The notes: generated by a model not told the origin, from the sequence alone. A DNA stretch of 64,000 bases from Hyalella azteca (GCF_000764305.2 NW_025941478.1:1-64000), one strand, 5' to 3'. Shown: positions 46,311 to 59,045, counted from the first letter of the stretch. A program made the numbers and translations.

Positions 46311-49300
46311 CTGAAATATTATTTCATGTCTTGTAACATTATATAATATCTTATTCATATTATAACGACAATATTCGATGAAATTAGTTACTCTCCTGAA
46401 ATATATTTCATGTATTGTAACATTAATTCATATCTTATACATTTTATAACGAGAACATAACACATATTGATAAATGAGTTAGATGAATTGCTTCGAATGA
46501 TTTACTGAACAAAAAATTTAATGAATTAGCGAACACATCACGGTGCCTATATCAGCACCACGTCGCCTATATCAGCACCACGGCGCCTATATCAGTACCA
46601 CGGCGCCTATATCAGCACCTGTCTCTTATACACATCTAGATGTGTATAAGAGACAGGGTGCTGTGTGGTGCTGTGTGGCGCTGCGTGGTGCTGCGTGGTG
46701 CTGCGTATTGTGTTTGATGTTGTGCGCTGTGGTGCTGCAGAATTTATAACAATAATACCTGCATACGGGTAATTTTATGTTCGGGTTTATTTTAGATTCG
46801 GGTAAATTTTACGATTAGTTATTCAAGTTAATTGCGTGTACGAAAAAGCATCTTTGTTTGGGGGGGATCAATTTTTTATGAATAAATTGACTTTGGTTTC
46901 GGCCATCTTGTTGGAAAAGAAGGCTTAGAACATAACATAGGAGAGACGAGAGGGAGGATGAAAGGAGGAAGCAGCGGGACACCAATAACAGCAGTGCATG
47001 GCAAGGGGGAGGAGAGGGCTACGGGTGAGGGAATAGAGGGTGAGGGGAAGTGAAAAAAAATGAAGGGAGCACGAACAGGGAAAATGAAGAAAAATCTTGT
47101 AAAAAAACATGTAATATAGGAAGATGTTGAAGAGAGGTAAGCAAAGAAATAAACGACGATGGATTGAACAAAACCTGATGATTAATGCCTTTAAAATGAA
47201 AATGGTTTGTGTGTTTTACTTCTATGTTTTCGTTATTTTATTGCACCCAAATTTTTATTGTTAAAAACTACTNAATGAGGGAGACGGAGATGGGGTGAAT
47301 GAGGGAGACGAAGATGGGATGAATGAGGGAGACGGATATAGGATTAGGGAAGGGGCGGAAGGGAGGCAGGAGAGGCAGCGGGGCTATGACGCGTAAAATT
47401 GACGGAATAAATTGGCCGCAAGAAGAGAAGAAGAAGAAAACGTCGAAGACAAAAAAAAAAAGCGTATCAAGACGATGGAATTAGGAAAAATTGAAAATAT
47501 GATGGAATTCAAATGAAAAATTTACACAGAATGTCGATCACTTGAAAAATGTAAAACTTTCCACATTTTGATGAACCAAAAATCTTTAGAGGCTCGTCGG
47601 TTACCAGACCGTCGGAAGCCACCCATGCAAATCGCTTAACCCCCAACGTAGAAGGAGGGGGGGGGGGTTAGGGTTTGATATCACACTTCACAAAGCCACC
47701 CTTCAATAAACCGCCCTTCGCAATATATTATTCAATTGAGTGGGACAGTATTAGGAAGCACAGTGGGACAATATTAGACAGTAGAGTGGGACAATATTAG
47801 GCAGTAGAGTGGGACAATATTAGGAAGTACAGTGGGACAATATTAGGCAGTAGAGTGGGACAATATTAGACAGTAGAGTGGGACAATATTAGGCAATAGA
47901 GCGGGACAATATTAGGAAGCACAGTAGGACAATATTAGGCAGTGGAGTGGGACAATATTAGACAGTAGAGTGGGACAATATTAGGAAGCACAGTGGGACA
48001 ATATTAGGCAGTAGAGTGGGACAATATTTCTCACTGATTTAAGTACCGACATTAAAAAGTCATACCGTGAAAAATATTCTCTGGTATTCCTTTCTTCGCC
48101 TTTCCTGTCAAGTTCTTTTTTCGATTTCAAACAATTAACAGTTATGACTTGACTTAAATATAGAATAACAACATATGGGTAAACATTGCACATCAGATTA
48201 TTCTATTCACCTTCTTTGAGCTTCCCTCCTTCAGCTGCCTGTCCATTAGGGAAGATGGTCTTGACGAAGATGCCCATACTCCCCTTGGGGGAGTCTCGTC
48301 CTCCCACGACCGAGAAGCCCAGACTCTTGCGCCCTCTCCCCTTCTCGAACACGACAGTCTTGACGCTCAGCGCCAAACTCTTCGGTCTTTTAGGGAGCAA
48401 CGTTGCGGATCCGTTAAAGCTGTTGCGCATGATGCGTCCGCCGCTGAGCGATCTCTGCCATTTGTGTACGGGAGCCTGACGCCTGATGCCGAACTCCTTC
48501 TTGTGCGAAGTGTTAACGGGATCTGGGTCCAGGTCAGCAGGTCGATCGAGGTTAGGGAAGTTCGATAAAGAATCTGTACTATTAGAATTAGATTCGAGGT
48601 TTCTGTTAGAATATCCTTGAATGTTGTCGGGCCGGGACATAAGATCGGGTTCTGCGATACTGGTGGTTTGGTCGTAACTGGGCTGCAGAGGCTTGCGCCT
48701 TTGATCAGAAAACATAGATTTAGTAGGAGATAGTCTTGATTCTGACGAAATTTGACTAACGTCAAAGTTGGATGAGTAGATGGGCTGACCATCAATATAC
48801 CGTGGTAAATTGTACGCCTGGGAGGAATGTGCGCTCCTATATCTGGCTTCTGTCAGCTCACTTCCGTTACGAGATTCAGAGCTATCGGGGAGTCGGCGTA
48901 AATTTTGTGGCGGCAAAGAAGCGTAAGAAAATTCCTCAAGATCGAAGGGATCCGCAAACGATCCGTAGGTTGGTGAAGTCATCGATGCAGGTTCGTTCGA
49001 TGAAGCCGATACTTTACTGAATAATTTTCCAGTTTTCATTGATTCATCGTAGTTGTTTAGGTCAGTGAAATCTGATCTGGTTTTCTTTACTCCAATGTTG
49101 TTCCTGTAGACATCGGGTTCTGGAAAATCTTTTAGCCTTGTTGGAGAACTGGACGAAATACTCCTGAAATATTCATGGGGGCTGCGGCTGGCCCTTGATG
49201 GACTGCGATCATTGATATCAGAGTACCGTTCACCTGGAGTGGAAGTGAACTGTCCATCGTCAACCATGACATCCGCCCTTCTAAATCCATCATTTCCTGT

Positions 49301-52300
49301 GCATAACGTTGACTGATGATCCTGGTATGGTTGGTGCTGCTCTTCTTGAGGGGACAGCTGGTCCTGGTAAGGCAGCTGGTGGTTTTCCAGGTCCCTGGCT
49401 ACAACGATGTCCACCTGACGGCAGGTGGTGCGCAGGATGGTTCGAGCGTCGTCCAGAGAGACGCCACGCAGCCTCTGTCCAGCGACGTTGATTATTTCGT
49501 CGCCCACGCGTAATCGGCCGTCCCTGCGAGCATATGAATGTATTAATACTCCACAACGTACATAATCGCAATCATGAACGCACAAATGATTAATTTCATC
49601 AATGAATTAATAAAAAACTTATATAAACAATTCCAATTTTTCCGCAGTTCAAGGCGGCTCGTCAGACATTATTCCGCAACAAAATTTAGGGCCGCCTAGG
49701 ATACGAAGAGCTTCTCTATCAGCTTCTCTGTCAGCTTCTGTTCAGGGCATGTCCGCTTCGGCCAAGGGCATGAAGGGCAGCCTCTGGGCAGCTTGCAAGC
49801 TCGGTACGATTCGGCTCGGCCAACCCTTCTCAGACTCTCAGGCGACTATAAAGTCGAATAGGAGAAACTGACCAGAAACTGATTTCGATTGGGTGGCCAA
49901 GAAGTCACAGAATAACTTTGCGCCGAGTGTAGTGATTATTCGACCGACGCGTAGGCGGTACCCAAATTTTTTTAGGGTTTGAGCTTAGCAGTTAGGTGAA
50001 AATAAAAGAAAACTGCTTCACCTTAATTACAAAATTCATGTTGAAAATCGTTTGATTTAAAGAACCTTCAACCTTTTGATGCCTGACAAATCTTCATTTT
50101 AAGATTATACGAGTATTTGGAACAATATAGCAACAATTTCTTCTTTTTTTTTTAAATTCGCACATTAGCTACTTTTAAAAATATTATGATTGAATCAAAT
50201 AAAACGGCCTGTTAAACATACACGACGCGCTAGAGAAAGGATAGTTTCGACATTTTAAGACTTTTGTCCCAGAAATAATTCTGTAAGAAGAATAATAAAG
50301 ATCCTCTGTTATTGCTAGATCAAATGAATCAGTCCGACTGTGGACAAATCGATGTTAATCAAATATACCAATGACAGAATTTCAAACGAATTACACTTGA
50401 AAACTTTGTATACTTCCTACCTGTGGGTTAGACCGCCTCGCTCGATGTGGGCGATAACATAGCCTGTCGTAACTCCCATGTTGTTCCTTTTAGCTGTGAT
50501 GTAAATACCCAGCTCTCCTGACGCGTCTTTGGTGAGTCTGATCATTTTGAAGGTACGTGGGGGAGTAACGTGAGAGCACAAAGAGGAAGAACTCGATAAA
50601 GGTAAAGAAAGTGAGGGTAAAGATAATGGCGAACGTGTGTGAGGGGAGTCACTGCGACAGCGTTCTGAACTTCCATCTGTTTGCAAAGTCCTTCCAAAAT
50701 CGTACCCTCCCCTCTGATGGCTGAAGTGGTCGAGGGAGCTTGTGTCGTAGGATTGGCTACCAGCCGGATAAGGCTTGGATAAATATTGACGATTTAGTTG
50801 CGATACGAGAAATTTGTGCCGCAAAGATGTAATGTTTGCTGGCTCGGGTAAGACCGGGTGGATGTCTTCAGATAACGCAGGTACCATCTTTTCTTCGTCA
50901 GTTAGATTAAGTTTAGAAGTTTCGTTCGCATCAGGAGGGCACTTACAAAACCCAATCGTAGCAATGTCTGTTCCTTTGGGCAGTTGAAGCCTCTTCGTCA
51001 AGTTCCGTTGATTTACAGAACTGTTCTTCAATGAATTTGTATCGGCTTTAGAATTGTGATCGAAAGATAAGTCATTGCTCGTAAATGAACCAGAATCGGA
51101 GTTGGTTTCGGACGGACTTCCAGAACTGACTCCAGAGTCTACGTCACTCTCAACTTTTTTCAGTTTTCTACGCAACCTTGCCTGTAGTCCTAAACTTTCA
51201 CTTTCATAGCCACTCTCAGTGCTGCTCATATATAAAGATGTACGATTTCCAGGGACATTTAGTTGATTTTGTGCGTTTTTCGACAAACGGTTCGTCATGT
51301 TCGAGAGGTTTGCAGTCACGGGGCTGTGGTAAACAAGAGTGTCCGCGTTCATAGACTGCGTAGACGCCGATCTTTCTTGGTTCTTCGTACGCGAAAAATT
51401 GGAATTGAGTCTCGATTTCAATGAAGTTTGATTCTTCCTCCACCACATCAACGGAAAGTTTTCCTCTGACACGGCCTTCAACTTTTGACGCAGAGCCTCC
51501 CTGATATCAGAAAGCGAGCCTCGCTCACTGGGATTCTTTTTGGGCTCTTGAGGTGCTTTACTGCCCGTGACTTCAGTAGACTGAAGAGCTGCTGAAGCAG
51601 GCCTGGACATTGATCCAGACCGAGGAGGCTTCGATCTAAGGAACGCGTGAGGAAAATTCGATTTCACTTCAGCAGTAATCGGAATGTTCTCGCAGCTCAC
51701 AGTCTTAGTTGGGATGTAGTCATTGGATGCTATGGAAGTCATCATTTCGAGACGATCGGTATGATGATGATTCTGATGATGATGGTGGTCTGTAGATTCG
51801 TTGTTGATGCGGGACGTTGACGTAGACCGGGACATGACTGGGGTCGAAGTCGCCGATGTAGGAGGACCCGAAGTAGCGAAGAAACTGGGTCCTGAAGATC
51901 GTCTTCGTAAGGACCAAGACATCTTGACTGAACTACAAACAAAATAAATAAATGTATTAGTATTAGTTACAAATATTGCACACTTTGAACGATAATACTA
52001 ATAATCAGCGACTTATAAACATGAGTTGTACTGTGCGTTCACTTGCAACTAAGATAACTTGAATTTATCGTTGCACATAATGGGGCTTTTATGCATCCAC
52101 ATCCTAATCCATTTTTTCTTCTATGATTACTTGATAAAGTTATTTCTAAAATTATTTCTATTTCTCAAGACCTGCCATCATCCCCAGGGGTGGCCGCGAC
52201 CTTCTCCCTGCTGGGGGCCCTGGCGAGCTGCTCCAGACGCCGCCCCACCCGCCGCCCCCACGTCGCCAGTCCTGACACAAAAATATTTATATTCAGAATA

Positions 52301-55300
52301 TAAAATCATTCATTGCATTAATTATGGTTTTTATGGTATGAGTTTTTTTTGCATCGGCGCATTGTGTCGTTCATGGCTTATTGTGCCGACATATTATGCC
52401 GTTCGTGGCTAATTTCGTCGACTTATAGCGCTATTAAGTCGTTTTACGTCAACACGATTTAAATTTGATGCACATAAATTGTCCTTGTTGCACAAGCGCA
52501 TTTTATGTAGACTGACGGAATGCCAGAATCTGATGCAAATAACGAACAAACCGTACGTGACGTCACGCCGTACGTTTGTCACATGTCCAGACGACGTACA
52601 ACTGAAGTCCGTATAACGAAGGTCGTGTTTTGACGTCTACACGTCGAGACGCTCGGTCTTGCGTCCGCATCCAACGTCACGAACGTAATAAAGTTCACGA
52701 TTTAACGAGACGTTAAAAGCCGCTGGGTGTCACGTTACGTTGGCGTGAAATTTGCCAACAATTTTGTTTATATGACCCAAAATTTACAAATGAATTCCAC
52801 TAATAATATGTGTAACGTCATGGAATGAACTCACGAATGTCACAAAAATTGCACGTAAATGTCACGAATTTTCGAGTGCATTAGACGCATAAACCACCGG
52901 AAGTGTGTGCTTGAATGAGTGACACGAACTAATGTCATTTTCAACAAGTCACGAGTAATGCGTCTTAGGTAAAACCTTTCGCATGGCCAGAATGAAATTT
53001 TAAAAGGCCGGAATGAAATTTTAAAAGATACGGGCAAAATTTTTAGCTAGAATCAAGCAAAAGTAGGAAGCTTACTTTCGATGCTGTGTAATGGATGTAC
53101 ATGTACTATATAGTGGCTGTGTAGTGATGATGAGCTGTGCAAGCGAGGTGTACTGTTGAACTGCGTTTACTGTTTTACTGGCCATAGAACTTCTTAATAC
53201 TGGCTGCTGCACCGCTATGTACAGGCAGTACATAGGCTGCAATGTTGCATACTGGCATAGCTGCCGACAAGCCCGGTGCGATGCGACCGTAAGTGATGCA
53301 AAATTTCTCCGTATGTTGCATCGTCATGCAGCGATGCAAAGCACGCAGCAAAGTCATCGCAGGTCGCAAGGTCTTCGGTCATTGCAAGTAAGTAGGTTAA
53401 CGAGCTCACCAACCGCAAAGTTGTCGTTTTCTTGTTAAGCTTTTACATTCTTCTACCGATTGATGGTCGGTCGGAAACACCCTCGCAAATTCGGTGCCGA
53501 ATCCACTCGCATCGCCTATCAGAAATCAGTGTAAAATCCAGCTAGGAAGCTGTCAAAAGCACAATCGATGACTCGGTTGCGAAGCCGGTTGGAAAGTCAG
53601 TTGGGAAGTTGGTTAGAATGATGATTGAGAAGTTGATCGCAAAATCGGTTGGGTATAGTTGGTCAGTAATTCGGTTGAAAATTTGATTCGAAAATTGGCT
53701 GAGAAGTTGGCCGAAGAGTCGGCTAGGCAGTCGGTCAGAAATTTAGCTGGAAAGTTGTTCAGAAATTCAGTAGAAAATTTGGCTGAAAAGTCGGTCGGAA
53801 AGTCGGATGGTAAGCGACTTTTCGCTGTGAAATTCTCGCACGCGCTACGGCCGCTCTTTAAGGTGGACGCGGCGTGCAATTCGACGCCATTTGGCAGGAA
53901 CGAGACGATCTGCGGTAACGTAGCGGGAGGGTGCTACGTAATGGCAAGCTACTAAATAACAGAGCACCGTTATTTAAAATGTGTATAAGAAATAAGAAAA
54001 AGGCGCTACGTACCGACATGGTCCTAAATATATGCGTGCCGTTATTTATATATGTAATGTGTATAAGAAAGAGTCGCTCCGGATGGCTATAACTGTCAAG
54101 GTAATAACTGTCAATGCAAAACTGTCAAGGTAATAACTGTCATGGTAATAACTGTCATGGTAATAACTGTCAAGGTAATAACTGTCAAGGTAATAACTGT
54201 CAAGGTAATAACTGTCAAGGTAATAACTATCAAGGTAATAACTGTCAAGGTAATAACTGTCAAGGTAATAACTGTCTTGCTTAACAATTGTCACGTTTTG
54301 ATTCATTTTAATAAATTAGTAACAACCACGATATATAGTAGTACAACGAACTACACGATGACGGGCAATGATATGGAATGGGCATGACTGCCCATTCCAT
54401 ACGTGCAACTCCCACGCTGCAGTCAATACGTGAGTTTTACAGCGAGTTCTGAAAATCCATTTCGAATCCGTCTCCCTCCTTACTAGTCAAATATTATTAA
54501 TGAATGTTGTCGTACTAAGGCTGGAAAAATAAATGGGTAATACAGTAATACTACACTTCACCTACAGCAGCTTCCCTTCATCGCGGGTTTTCAATAAATA
54601 TTGATGGGAAGAATCATTCGCATATATTCGTCGGTTCGCAAGTTTCTGCGGAATTTTCGCAGGTTTCTGCGCCATTTGATCGGTAGATTTTTGAACAGCC
54701 CCGCGGAGCTCGATCGGCCATAAGAGTACGGTAAGGGTTTGGAAACACTTAAAACCATGACAACTAACCAGACAATTGCAATATAAATACGTAAATGAGT
54801 ATTATCAGTCGCTAAATTCTCCTCATCGCGGATTTAACCTATCGTAACAACCATGGTAGTTGAGGGTTAACTACAGTATAGTGTCTGATTTGTGACACAC
54901 TTTTGCACTTTGCTACTTCCTTTTGTCGAGACTAAGTGCATGGTCTGGATAAAATATGAACACCAGAGCAAAACATGCATCGCTATTTTTACAAAGCTCC
55001 AGTCATTTTATTGAGTGTAGACACTTACCAGGCTTGGGGGTGTGGCTGTCTTCCCCCAGCTGGTGGGGGGGCGTGGGGGAGCTGATGTCACCCCCCACCG
55101 ACACGACTCGTCTGCGGGCAATAAAATATTTTAGTTGTGAAGTAAGTTACTTGATTGTGATAATAATTATTATTAATGTATTAACGACAGTTTTCTAGAA
55201 TTTTGACGGTGTTTAAAATATTGTGCCGGTAAACTACTTCACTTTATGTGATCTCTTATTTACTGTACAGCAACAGTTTACGATATTGTGAGGAATAGTT

Positions 55301-56300
55301 GCTTCGTTGTCAGTATCAATTGTTCTATTTTGCCAACATCAATTTTCATAATTCCATATCATATTTAGTGACTTAAGATTATTTTTTCGGCTATATAGAA
55401 TATTTTAGTAACGTTGAACCAAGTTTGTTTGTACGCTGTGCGAGTTCTGTTATCAGTAAACGCTTTTATCAGTTCACATTATGTTTAAACCATTAATATC
55501 CTGATTACAACATTGATTTAGTAAACAAATACGCTACATAAATTCAGGCGTACAAATGAATGTTAGCAACCGTTTCTTCAGACCGCTTATCAATAAATTT
55601 TTGGACAAAAAGCTAGGCACTGCAGTAAATATCTGCTAAGCCAAATTCAGATAATTCTCCAGGAATGAACATAATTTTTACAGAGTTAGATTTGTTCGTA
55701 CACTTACGGTGAGTTTAGGCAATCCGTGTCCTGTTGTGAACCTCGCATCAGGCTGGGGTGAACGTAAGTCAGGCTGTGAGAACCATTATTTGGTTTGCTA
55801 TGTGAACCAGTGTGGCCGGAACCTTGAGAACCAGTGTTGCTGGAACCTTGAGAACCAGTGTTGCTGGAACCTTGAGAACCAGTGTTGCTGGAACCTTGAG
55901 AACCATAGTTTCTGGTGCATTGAGAACCGATATTGTTGGCGCCTTGTAAACCACGGTTTTTCGTTTTTTGTGAGTAATTATTGTCTCGGCCGCGTGAATC
56001 TTCATTTAAATTGCTTTTTTGACAAGGATTTCGTTTTCCGTATGAAACTTGAACATTGTTATCATGCCCAGCAAAGCGGGAGGAACCGTGTGAAGCAGCT
56101 GTCTTTGAACCATGTGAACCAGCGGTAACTGAACCGTGTGAACCAGCGGTAACTGAACCGTGTGAACCAGCGGCCACTGAACCGTGTGAACCGGCGGCCA
56201 CTGAACCGTGTGAAGCACCTCTCCCTGGTCCACATGTGGGATTGTGGACTTTACAGCCAGGGTCGTGGACGTGAACCACTCTACGCCTGAACAGCCGCAT
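46126..56300 (-). CDS. Multi-PDZ scaffold protein, big bang/PDZD2/IL16-like (6 coding exons, whole span)
   Basis: Six exons with GT-AG borders and matching phases give about 1261 residues. The N-terminal 200 residues are rich in Gly, Ser and 8-residue repeats; two tiny exons follow; then a long Ser-rich basic region, PDZ domain 1 (about residues 720-805), another Ser-rich linker and PDZ domain 2 (about 1150-1245), with a stop soon after. PDZ 2 most resembles the IL16/PDZD2 group, which in flies corresponds to big bang; that family name is from memory and moderately certain. Such proteins tether membrane proteins at the cell cortex. Each PDZ domain is split by one intron. Further upstream coding exons cannot be excluded. 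Confidence 0.82.
46540..46618. repeat. 19-base repeat tatatcagcaccacggcgcc, truncated by an adapter
   Basis: Four copies of a short GC-rich unit run directly into the Nextera adapter. Confidence 0.75.
46619..46656. other. Nextera mate-pair junction adapter left in the assembly
   Basis: CTGTCTCTTATACACATCT (the Tn5 mosaic end) is followed at once by its reverse complement, exactly the 38-base junction of Nextera mate-pair libraries. This is not biological sequence. DNA on its two sides may not be adjacent in the genome. Confidence 0.97.
47273..47273. other. Single N
   Basis: One unresolved base precedes a gagggagacggagatggg repeat (47275-47345) in PDZ gene intron E. Confidence 0.8.
47735..48030. 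repeat. 23-base minisatellite in PDZ gene intron E
   Basis: About 12 copies of agtgggacaatattaggcag with aggaagcac and agacagtag variants. It is not derived from a neighbouring exon. Confidence 0.82.
48211..49523 (-). CDS. PDZ scaffold exon E: rest of PDZ 1, linker, first half of PDZ 2
   Basis: It opens [20 protein letters not shown], completing PDZ 1 through VDIVVARD. A 300-residue Ser/Asn-rich linker follows. PDZ 2 begins [20 protein letters not shown] with the SLGF carboxylate-binding loop, followed by [20 protein letters not shown]. It ends KLKEG in phase 1 at gtgaat. It is 1313 bases, uninterrupted. Confidence 0.92.
49524..50420. other. PDZ gene intron D
   Basis: It holds the second copy of the dispersed repeat (49740-49975) and AT-rich sequence. 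Confidence 0.6.
49740..49975. repeat. Dispersed repeat family, copy 2 (PDZ gene intron D)
   Basis: This is the second copy of the family at 21009-21250. It ends in a short T run (aaatttttttaggg) comparable to ctatttttgttagg of copy 1, which suggests a shared element end. Confidence 0.65.
50421..51932 (-). CDS. PDZ scaffold exon D: Ser-rich region and first half of PDZ 1
   Basis: The acceptor TTTGTAG lies 10 bases before ATG (51922), so the frame can either continue from exon C as [14 protein letters not shown] or start at that Met in a shorter isoform. About 460 Ser/Asn/Arg-rich residues follow, then PDZ 1 from [19 protein letters not shown], where ELGI is the carboxylate-binding loop. It ends [12 protein letters not shown] in phase 2. 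It is 1512 bases with no frame break. Confidence 0.88.
52172..52271 (-). CDS. PDZ scaffold exon C (short)
   Basis: This is a 100-base exon between acceptor TTTTTGTGTCAG and donor gtcttg. In phase 1 it reads [20 protein letters not shown] then [12 protein letters not shown], a basic amphipathic segment, and leaves in phase 2, which joins exactly to the phase of exon D. The exon is much more GC-rich than its surroundings, as expected for coding sequence here. Confidence 0.75.
52272..55028. other. PDZ gene intron B
   Basis: No gene. It contains degenerate aagtcggtcggaaa repeats (53590-53820), the 15-base array (54100-54282) and a 12-base-stem hairpin (atggaatgggca, 54373-54400). Confidence 0.55.
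54090..54285. repeat. 15-base minisatellite (ataactgtcaaggta)
   Basis: About 12 copies. It is open in several frames only because the unit is five codons long. Confidence 0.82.
55029..55111 (-). CDS. PDZ scaffold exon B (short)
   Basis: This is an 83-base exon between acceptor TTGCCCGCAG and donor gtaagt. Joined in phase 2 it reads [19 protein letters not shown] and then EDSHTPKPG, leaving in phase 1. Other frames are closed or do not join. No known domain. Confidence 0.7.
55708..56300 (-). CDS. PDZ scaffold exon A: N terminus with Gly/Ser repeats
   Basis: The chosen start ATG (56298-56300) gives [20 protein letters not shown]. The frame is open farther upstream with other Met codons, but that part overlaps a 31-base minisatellite and reads as low complexity. 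Two sets of 8-residue repeats follow: five copies like GSHGSVAA and four like NTGSQGSS, each 24 bases. The exon ends LNSP in phase 2 at gtaagt. Membership in this gene rests on phase and order. Confidence 0.65.
55830..55905 (-). repeat. 24-base coding repeats in PDZ scaffold exon A (NTGSQGSS)
   Basis: Three to four nearly identical units inside the reading frame. A second set (GSHGSVAA, five units) lies at 56095-56215. Both preserve frame. Confidence 0.8.
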
Positions 56301-56439
56301 ACTGGCGCTGGAGTGGGACTTGAGAGTGGGCGAGTGGTGAGTGTGTTTTAGGAGTGGGGGAGTTTTTAGAGTGGGAGGGAGAGTGGAGAGTGAGCAGAAG
56401 TCGTCAGAATGAGCAGTGCGAGGTCGGTGAGCTGTAGGG

Positions 56440-56570
56440 TAAGAGAGACACGTATGAGTAACATATCCTACACGCCTCACACGTATGAGTAACGTATCCT
56501 ACACGCCTCACACGTATGAGTAACATATCCTACACGCCTCACACGTATGAGTAACACATCCTACACACAT
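56440..56570. repeat. 31-base minisatellite upstream of PDZ exon A start
   Basis: Four copies of a unit containing acgtatgagtaacatatcct and ending cgcctcac. Confidence 0.8.
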
Positions 56571-56676
56571 AAATATATGATGTTACTACTTCAGTAGGAG
56601 TAGCCAGATGCTAAGTTAGGTTCACAATAGTTTTAATGGTGAGCATGACATCGCTTGTTCGGAGGTAGCTGCATGA

Positions 56677-56705
56677 ATGGTTGAATTAATTATTAATTCA
56701 ACCAT
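56677..56705. repeat. Perfect palindrome ATGGTTGAATTAAT and inverse
   Basis: A 14-base stem with a single central base, flanked by the direct repeat gctgcatg. Confidence 0.75.
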
Positions 56706-56904
56706 GGCTGCATGGGTTTGGTCAAAAGAACAGCCCTATATCGCCATCATACAGATGATGTGCCTCGATATCAAGCCACCATTACCCTCATCATCACCAT
56801 CTTCACCACTTCATGATGTGGTGAAGCAGTGATGCCCAGCGTCATCATCGCACCTCAACCGCTTATCATAATTAACTACATCGCATCGTTATATTCAATG
56901 AAAA

Positions 56905-57045
56905 GGTGATGTAGGAGGTTTGGTCAGGCGATGCAGGAGGCTTGGTCAGGTGATGCAGGAGGCTTGGTCCGGCGATGCAGGAGGCTTGGCCAGGCGATGC
57001 AGGAGGCTTGGCCAGGCGATGCAGGAGGCTTGGCCAGGCCGTCGA
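56905..57045. repeat. 21-base minisatellite (gatgcaggaggcttggtcag)
   Basis: Six to seven copies followed by a 10-base ccgtgaccat repeat at 57105-57145. Confidence 0.78.
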
Positions 57046-57145
57046 TGTAGGGGCCTCAACCGCACGCCGCCCGCTAGCTTGAAACTGACAAATTTCAATT
57101 CTCCGTCCGTGACCATCCGTGACCGTCCGTGACCATCCGTGACCA

Positions 57146-58440
57146 TCGAAAATCTGGTCACCGGAATGCTCGGTTGCCGCTGAGTCATATACCTGCCTTC
57201 ATTTTTACTCAGACTTGAACAAATCAATAACTTCTAACATCTTAAACTTGCTGGCGTAAACCAAAATGCACTGTTACAAGTAAAAATCATCGATATATGT
57301 AAAATATACAAATATTATACAAATATTATTATATATAATAATATTATATTATAACATATATACATCGATAAAATATAGTTAGAAACAAAGAACTCTTATA
57401 CAGTCTCGTTCATATTGTTGTTGAATCACTGGTTAACTTTGCTATGCATTATCTTATTAAATATAATATAATATATAATAATGTAAATAATCATGCCGCC
57501 AGTCTCTCGTGTACACACACTCATAAAAAATTATAATTCATATTGTCCAAATGTTGAATATATCATTTAAAAATATAATATTGTATTATTTCAATGAACG
57601 TGTTATAACAAATCTTTCGGTCATTGCTATCGTTCCCTAACTCATCTATGACAGGCAGAAGCAATATACTTATTGCCTCGTAGCAAACTTGCGCTAAAGA
57701 TTTCTCACAGAATTCCATTTTTACACGCTGAAATCCATCACGATGAGCGATTGGATTCGAACTTGCAATGAAGCGTGGAAGTTTAGCAAGTCTTTGCTAA
57801 CCCCTAATGAAAATTAGGGCCGTGTTAGAGCCGACAGAACGGCACCGATTCAACTGCCGCTCATAAAACGGTTCATATTTTTATCAAGTAGGTTACTCAA
57901 TATCATGACTTTCATTGTATCATAATAAACTTTCATCGTTCCACTCATTTAGTAGAGAAAGGCTTCGGGAAAAAAATTCAGTCAGGTTTTCCAAGGGAAG
58001 TTCCGTCGAAAAATTATTCTTTACATGGGAACGATTTCAAATGAAATCTATGAAATCTTAAAATAAAAAGATAATAAAACCGAACTAGAAGTTAGAGAGC
58101 GGCAAAATATCCAAATTTCGCAATAATAAGACACCGTAAGTATCATTAACCGAACAGGTGCTATTATATTTAGACATTATATGCACATACATCAAAAATA
58201 GCAGGAACCGCGGCGCCAAAACTCACATATAAAAATTATTATTACTTTGCGAAATTGTTGTACGAATTGTATTTGTGATTAAAAAAGTAAGACACAGCAC
58301 GAACCTAGCATATTTTAAGTTTCACATCAATTGCTCGAAGACAAGAACATTGATATCAGTTTAGGTCTTTTTAAATTCATGTGTTGACGCTCCAAAGAAC
58401 TTTCAAAATTACGTGGAAAAATTTCTGCGCTGAGACTGCA
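57146..58440. other. Upstream of the PDZ gene, AT-rich, no gene seen
   Basis: No motif, array or coding signal stands out. Confidence 0.5.
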
Positions 58441-58454
58441 CAAAGAAGAGGAAA

Positions 58455-58655
58455 CTGCGGTGGCTGCACGGCTGCTGTAACATCAGCCGTAGTGGCTGCA
58501 CGGCTGCTGTAACATCAGCCGTAGTGGCTGCACGGCTGCTGTAACATCAGCCGTAGTGGCTGCACGGCTGCTGTAACATCAGCCGTAGTGGCTGCACGGC
58601 TGGCTGCTGTAACCTCAGCCGTAGTGGCTGCACGGCTGCTGTAACATCAGCCGTA
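58455..58655. repeat. 32-base minisatellite (gtagtggctgcacggctgct)
   Basis: Six copies, each with an internal ggctg...cagcc inverted pair, so a transcript would form a row of small hairpins. Confidence 0.8.
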
Positions 58656-58789
58656 GCGTAATCTCTCCCTGGCAAAAGGTAATTTTTTCACACAAAAATC
58701 CCCTCTCTGTCGCAATCAGCTTCTCCGACACCAAAATGTCGCCTTCCCAAAAACAATCACTCTCACTCAGGTATCATTTTCCCAGCAGA

Positions 58790-59045
58790 AACCTCTACAT
58801 CTGCGCAGCGTTCAGCGATAGTCGTTCTAGCGTTCTAGCATTCAACGCGCCAGCGTTCAGCATTCAAAGATTTAGCACTGAAACTTCTAGCGTTCCAGCG
58901 TTCCAGGGTTCTAGCATTTAGCGTTCAGCGTTTCAGCGTTCAGCGATTGTCGTTCTAGCGTTCTAGCATTCAACGCTCCAGCGTTCAGCATTCAAAGATT
59001 TAGCACTGAAGCTTCTAGCGTTCAGCGTTCCAGCGTCCGGCGTTC
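58790..59045. repeat. Tandem duplication of about 110 bases built from cagcgttctagcgtt words
   Basis: Two long copies share gcgatagtcgttctagcg and gcattcaaagatttagcact; shorter agcgttc units surround them. Confidence 0.7.

Noticed and set aside
46543..46749. Small open frame containing [11 protein letters not shown]
   Set aside because: That peptide is the translation of the Nextera adapter junction.
54046..54306. Open frame of D-S-Y-Y-L repeats
   Set aside because: A 15-base minisatellite without start context, splice sites or homology.
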